Assembly: GCA_900321775.1 (NCBI GenBank)
Contig: ONXE01000050.1
Span: 1 to 11,020 of the forward strand
Length of the DNA stretch: 11,020 bases
Origin: an uncultured Bacteroidales bacterium
GTDB lineage: Bacteria; Bacteroidota; Bacteroidia; Bacteroidales; Paludibacteraceae
Direction of reading: 5' to 3'
The translations under genes and the position numbers were made by a program. Of the stretch, positions 7,437 through 11,020 are shown one piece after another. Under the pieces are notes generated by a model. That model was not told where the DNA came from, did not search any database, and was given only the letters and a program-made list of their open reading frames with translations. The first letter of the stretch is position 1. Every line of letters starts with the position of its first letter.

Positions 7437-7921
7437 TTCACTTTCTTATAGGTTAGAGTTTTGCCATACGTATCCTTCAACTCAAGCGTGGTTGAAGTAC
7501 AAGAAGTAACCGTGTAGGTCTTTGCAGGCGAAGCCTCGCTGATGTTCATCATATGCAGTTGAACCAGGTTGTTGTTGTTGATGCTCCATTTGAACCAACC
7601 GTTGCCGTGAAAATCAGCGTCAACATCACTTTCATAAACATCTTCTGCTTCGTCCCAGGTTTTTCCCCAATAGTACTCGCCCGAGTCGTCTTTGCTGAGC
7701 GAATATACCCAGAAGCACTGCGGATTGGTGTCTTCCGTCCATGTTCCGTTGAGGTCCGAGGCGGTGTAGTTCTTTTCCTGTCCGGGGAACATGCCGCAGG
7801 CGGTAAAGAACAGGGAGCAAAGCACGGCGAAGCAGATCGTCCGGAGCGAAGCGAAGGAAAGAACAAAGAACAAAGACCGCTTCGCTAAAAGAGCAAAGCA
7901 AGGAGTGGGGTTGCGTTTCAT
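7433..7921 (-). CDS. Small lipoprotein, possibly lipocalin-like
   Basis: This 162-residue protein has an unusually long signal region. The lipobox is FFTAC with the cysteine at position 42, leaving a mature chain of about 121 residues. Soon after the cysteine comes a G59-T60-W61 motif, followed by beta-strand-rich segments with many aromatic residues (YYWGKTW, GWFKW) and a closing strand LELKDTYGKTLTYKK. The GTW motif near the start of a small beta-rich lipoprotein fits lipocalin-like families of Bacteroidota, but this is a fold guess and no ligand is implied. Its ATG overlaps the ileS stop by four bases (ATGA, 7918-7921) and its stop overlaps the AsmA-family GTG, so translation is coupled on both sides. 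The DNA coding for residues 8-36 contains an inverted repeat and 7-bp repeats, and the first 25 or so residues may be a recent addition to an older signal peptide. Confidence 0.82.
   Translation of the reverse strand: MKRNPTPCFALLAKRSLFFVLSFASLRTICFAVLCSLFFTACGMFPGQEKNYTASDLNGTWTEDTNPQCFWVYSLSKDDSGEYYWGKTWDEAEDVYESDVDADFHGNGWFKWSINNNNLVQLHMMNISEASPAKTYTVTSCTSTTLELKDTYGKTLTYKKVK
7845..7886. repeat. Inverted repeat enclosing 7-bp direct repeats
   Basis: AGCGAAGCG (7845-7853) and its exact complement CGCTTCGCT (7878-7886) enclose a 24-base purine-rich loop. Within the loop, GAACAAA occurs twice in tandem (7861-7867 and 7868-7874) with a partial third copy. In the mRNA this gives a 9-bp stem with a U-rich loop, starting 35 bases into the lipoprotein gene. 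The 10-mer GAGCAAAGCA occurs on both sides (7815-7824 and 7891-7900). Confidence 0.75.
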
Positions 7922-10900
7922 TTTGCGTTGGATTTAGTAATCTGTACTTTGATGTTCATGTCTTCAACGAGCGTGCCTTCGGACAGGCTGTCTGCGATGG
8001 TAATGCCGTTGGCCAACACTTGCGAAGCAATATACTCGCTGAAATGTTCCACTGCGGCGTTGATGCTGTCGTTGCGCTCGAAGACCACGTCGATACGGTC
8101 GGTTATCTCGAGTCCGGAGGCCTTGCGAAGGTTCTGGATGCGGTTGATGAGTTCGCGCGCTATACCTTCTTCGATGAGGCTGTCGGTGAGTTCGATATCC
8201 AAAGCGATAGTGAGGAAACCGTCGCTCATGACGAGCCAGCCCGGCATATCTTCCGTAAAGATGTCAACATCTTCGGAGACTATCGTCCAGTTGCCAGTTG
8301 TCAGTTTCAAGTCGAAAGTGCCTTCGGCCTCCATTTTGGCGATGTCTTCCTGTGACATGGCGGCAATGGCGGCAGCAAGGTCTTTCATCTGCTTGCCGGC
8401 TTTCTTGCCGAGCACTTTGAAGTTCGGGCGGATCTTCTTGATTAACTGAATAGTGCTGTCCTCTTTGGAGACGATATCCAGTTCTTTGACGTTGACTTCG
8501 GAGCGGATGAGGTCTGCCACCTTGTTGAGGGCCTGAAGCGTAGCCTCGTCGGGAGCCGGAATAACGGCTTTCTGCAAGGGCTGACGTACGTTTTTCTCGG
8601 CCCGTTTGCGCAGCGAGAGAATCATGGACGTAGCATCCTGTGCAAGAGCCATGGAGCGCTCGGCATCTTTGTTGATGAGAGTCTCGTCGGCTGTGGGCCA
8701 GGTGCTCAGATGCACAGACTCGTTGGTGCCTGTCAGGTCGCGGTAAAGTCTGTCGGCAAAGAAAGGCGCGTTGGGGGCCATAAGTTGTGCTACCGTCACG
8801 AGGCAAGTGTAGAGGGTGTCATACGCTGCGCGTTTGTCGTCACTCATGCCTCCGCCCCAAAAACGCTTGCGGTTGAGGCGCACGTACCAGTTGGAGAGAT
8901 TCTCCTGTACAAAATCGCTGATAGCGCGCCCGGCCTTGGTCGGCTCATAAGCCTCGTAGTAGGCCGTGACATCTTTGATGAGCGAGTTGAGGCACGAGAG
9001 GATCCAGCGGTCAATCTCGGTGAACTCCTTATTGGCCCAATTGGGCTTATTGGCCTTATTAGGCTCATAGCCATCTACATTCGCATACAATGCGAAGAAG
9101 GAGTAGGTGTTATAGAGTGTGCCGAAGAACTTACGGCGAATCTCGTCCACACCTTCGGGGTCGAACTTTAGGTTCTCCCAAGGCGACGAGTTGGTGAGCA
9201 TATACCAACGGACAGGGTCGGCGCCGTATTTGTCGAGTGCTCCGAAGGGATCCACAGCGTTTCCGAGACGTTTGGACATCTTGTTGCCGTTTTTGTCCAG
9301 GACGAGACCGTTGGAGATAACGTTCTTGAAAGCCACGGAGTCCTCTATCATCGTGTGGATGGCATGGAGGGTGAAGAACCAGCCGCGGGTTTGGTCCACA
9401 CCTTCGGAGATGAAGTCTGCCGTGCGCGGAAGGTCCTGATTCTCAAACGGGTAGTGGTTCTGCGCATAGGGCATGGCGCCGGAGTCGAACCACACATCGA
9501 TAAGGTCGAGTTCGCGGCGCATGGGCTTGCCCGAAGGGCTGACGAGGACAATTCCATCCACGTAAGGCCGATGCAGGTCGATGTTCTTGGGGTCGTAGTT
9601 CTCCTTGGAGTAGTCTCCCACCTTGAAGTTCGGCCAGGGGTTGGCCTTCATGAATCCTGCGGCAATGGCTTTGTCAATCTCGTGGAAGAGTTCCTCAATC
9701 GAGCCGATACACAACTCTTCCTTGCCATCCTCTGTGCGCCAGATAGGTAGCGGCGTGCCCCAGTAACGCGAACGACTCAGGTTCCAGTCGTTGAGGTTCT
9801 CGAGCCACTTGCCGAAACGTCCTGTGCCCGTGGATTCGGGCTGCCAATGGATGGTGTTGTTGAGGGCAATCATGCGGTCACGTGCCTTGGTGGAGCGGAT
9901 GAACCACGAGTCAAGCGGATAATAGAGAACGGGTTTGTCTGTACGCCAGCAGTGCGGGTAGTTGTGGACGTGTTTCTCAATCTTGAAGACACGTCCGTCG
10001 CCTTTCATCTCAATGCAAAGGCGGACATCAAGGTTCTCGTTTTTCTGCGCTGCGGCCTCGTCGTAACGGCCGTCCACGGTATATTTGGGGTCGTAGGCAT
10101 TCTTTACCCACTGGCCTGCGTAGATGCTGTATTTGTCGGTGTTGACGGCTTCTTTCACAAATGCTTCGTCCAAATCTTCCACCAGCCAGTATTTGCCGGT
10201 GAAGTCCACCATCGGGCGTGTCTCGCCGTTCTTGGTCAGCATATATAGTGCAGGCACTCCGGCAGCATCGGCTACGCGTTTGTCGTCGGCACCAAAGGTG
10301 GGGGCGATATGCACGATGCCCGTACCGTCCTCCGTAGTGACGTAGTCTCCCGGAATAACGCGGAAAGCGTCTGCTTTGCGGTTGATGATCTTGCCGTCCT
10401 GCAGGTCAATCGGGTCCACCCACGGGAAGAGTTGCTCATAGCGCAGGCCAACCAAGTCGGCGCCCTTGTAGTTGGCCAGGATCTCGGGCTGTTCACCTAA
10501 CTCTTTGGCGTAAGCGCTGAGGCGTTCCTGAGCCAGGATATAGATGGCCTCGGCGTGGGTATAGGGATTCTCGCCTTTCACGGCCACGTAGTCGATCTTC
10601 GGGCCGACGCAAAGTGCCGTGTTGCTTGGCAACGTCCAAGGCGTGGTCGTCCAGGCGAGCATAAAGACCCTAAGGTCCTTAAAATCCTTCAAGTCCTTCA
10701 AGAGGAACTGCGCCGTGCACGTCGTGTCCTTCACGTCGCGGTAGCAGCCGGGCTGGTTGAGCTCGTGTGACGAGAGGCCCGTGCCGGCGGCGGGAGAGTA
10801 GGGCTGGATAGTATAACCCTTGTACAGATAGCCCTTCTCGTAGAGTTGCTTGAGCAGGTACCATAGTGTCTCGATGTACTTGTTGTCGTAGGTGATGTAC

Positions 10901-11020
10901 GGGTTGTCCAAGTCCACCCAATAGCCCATCTGCTTGGTGAGCGCAGTCCACTCCTTGGTGTATTTCATCACCTCGCTGCGGCACTGCGCGTTGTATTCGT
11001 CCACGCTGATTTTCTTGCCG
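7918..11020 (-). CDS. ileS: Isoleucyl-tRNA synthetase, 5' end outside the window
   Basis: This is a class I synthetase that charges tRNA-Ile and edits mischarged valine in the cytoplasm. About 1033 codons are visible, and the frame is open to the window edge, beginning GKKISVDEYNAQC. A GTG at 11004 is internal and is not the start. Some 100 or more N-terminal residues, including the HIGH motif, are missing. Visible landmarks in order are: the CP1 editing domain (TTTPWTLPSNTAL near 119-131, counting from the GTG, and GTGIVHIAPTFGADD), SRSRYWGTPLPIW, WFDSGAMPYAQ, DQTRGWFFTLHAI, the KMSKR catalytic loop (9268-9282), and the anticodon-binding region (NWYVRLNRKRFWGG). A long C-terminal region ends KVQITKSNAK without the cysteine-rich zinc module of E. 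coli-type enzymes. KMSKR with a zinc-less tail points to the eukaryote-like type 2 IleRS. It is the first visible gene of the operon. Two loops carry in-frame 9-bp repeats. Confidence 0.97.
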   Translation of the reverse strand, partial: GKKISVDEYNAQCRSEVMKYTKEWTALTKQMGYWVDLDNPYITYDNKYIETLWYLLKQLYEKGYLYKGYTIQPYSPAAGTGLSSHELNQPGCYRDVKDTTCTAQFLLKDLKDFKDLRVFMLAWTTTPWTLPSNTALCVGPKIDYVAVKGENPYTHAEAIYILAQERLSAYAKELGEQPEILANYKGADLVGLRYEQLFPWVDPIDLQDGKIINRKADAFRVIPGDYVTTEDGTGIVHIAPTFGADDKRVADAAGVPALYMLTKNGETRPMVDFTGKYWLVEDLDEAFVKEAVNTDKYSIYAGQWVKNAYDPKYTVDGRYDEAAAQKNENLDVRLCIEMKGDGRVFKIEKHVHNYPHCWRTDKPVLYYPLDSWFIRSTKARDRMIALNNTIHWQPESTGTGRFGKWLENLNDWNLSRSRYWGTPLPIWRTEDGKEELCIGSIEELFHEIDKAIAAGFMKANPWPNFKVGDYSKENYDPKNIDLHRPYVDGIVLVSPSGKPMRRELDLIDVWFDSGAMPYAQNHYPFENQDLPRTADFISEGVDQTRGWFFTLHAIHTMIEDSVAFKNVISNGLVLDKNGNKMSKRLGNAVDPFGALDKYGADPVRWYMLTNSSPWENLKFDPEGVDEIRRKFFGTLYNTYSFFALYANVDGYEPNKANKPNWANKEFTEIDRWILSCLNSLIKDVTAYYEAYEPTKAGRAISDFVQENLSNWYVRLNRKRFWGGGMSDDKRAAYDTLYTCLVTVAQLMAPNAPFFADRLYRDLTGTNESVHLSTWPTADETLINKDAERSMALAQDATSMILSLRKRAEKNVRQPLQKAVIPAPDEATLQALNKVADLIRSEVNVKELDIVSKEDSTIQLIKKIRPNFKVLGKKAGKQMKDLAAAIAAMSQEDIAKMEAEGTFDLKLTTGNWTIVSEDVDIFTEDMPGWLVMSDGFLTIALDIELTDSLIEEGIARELINRIQNLRKASGLEITDRIDVVFERNDSINAAVEHFSEYIASQVLANGITIADSLSEGTLVEDMNIKVQITKSNAK
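9025..9060. repeat. 9-bp tandem repeat (four units) inside ileS
   Basis: Read on the minus strand, four units (aataaggcc, aataagccc, aattgggcc, aataaggag) encode NKANKPNWANKE. They lie between the end of the catalytic core (after SFFALYANVDGYEP) and the start of the anticodon-binding domain (FTEIDRWIL). Because the unit is nine bases, changes in copy number preserve the frame. Confidence 0.75.
10662..10706. repeat. 9-bp tandem repeat (three clear units plus degenerate flanks) in the ileS editing domain
   Basis: On the plus strand the clear units are taaggtcct, taaaatcct and tcaagtcct (10671-10697), with a degenerate unit on each side. On the minus strand they encode LKDLKDFKDLRV, a short charged loop just before the editing-domain motif TTTPWTLPSNTAL. 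The units resemble those in the rhomboid tail and are read in the same KD-x-KD frame. Confidence 0.75.

Noticed and set aside
7815..7900. The 10-bp direct repeats as target-site duplications of an insertion
   Set aside because: The region is low in complexity and rich in AAAGC/GAAGC words, so a 10-mer match can arise by chance. There is no transposase or terminal structure beyond the short inverted repeat, so a true insertion is left only as a hypothesis.
7928..8449. Plus-strand open frame of 173 codons opposite the 3' end of ileS
   Set aside because: It is antisense to the conserved C-terminal part of IleRS, and its serine/methionine-rich sequence is typical of a shadow frame.
9025..9060. 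Tandem repeats as a CRISPR array
   Set aside because: The units are nine bases with no spacers and lie within an essential gene; no cas gene is present anywhere in the window.
11002..11004. GTG as the start codon of ileS
   Set aside because: The frame is open upstream to the window edge and reads GKKIS before it, matching the family, and the HIGH region is still missing. The true start is outside the window.

Overview
The window looks like ordinary chromosome from a member of the Bacteroidota, most likely order Bacteroidales. The evidence is a TTTG-N19-TAtcTTTG promoter of the Bacteroidota type in front of an HU gene, start codons with AT-rich leaders and no clear Shine-Dalgarno sequence, lipoprotein signals on two proteins, and a long IleRS with a KMSKR signature. 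Genus cannot be fixed from the sequence alone.

Layout, left to right. At the left edge is the first part of an unidentified minus-strand gene, overlapping by one base the end of a minus-strand rhomboid protease gene (34-873). A 230-base AT-rich divergent region follows. It holds the HU promoter, a probable rhomboid promoter element and a run of A-tracts spaced by about one helical turn. The HU gene (1104-1373, plus strand) ends in a strong intrinsic terminator (1394-1428). From 1435 to the right edge everything is on the minus strand and tightly packed. In transcription order the genes are ileS (5' end outside the window), a small lipoprotein, a large AsmA-family membrane-anchored protein, an M3-family (Dcp-like) lipoprotein metallopeptidase, and a small polytopic membrane protein. 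Neighbouring genes overlap by 4, 4 and 1 bases or are 12 bases apart, so this is very probably one operon read from a promoter beyond the right edge.

Functionally the window mixes core information processing (IleRS, HU) with cell-envelope functions: rhomboid intramembrane proteolysis, an AsmA-like protein of the outer-membrane/lipid-transport superfamily, a periplasmic oligopeptidase and a lipocalin-like lipoprotein. I see no mobile element, CRISPR array, RNA gene or defence system.

The most unusual structure is not a gene. Two families of 9-bp tandem repeats lie in frame inside coding regions, in two loops of IleRS and in the rhomboid tail. A 7-bp repeat inside a perfect 9-bp inverted repeat sits in the signal-peptide region of the small lipoprotein gene. 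These look like small expandable sequence units tolerated in variable loops. I do not see an obvious new multi-gene system.
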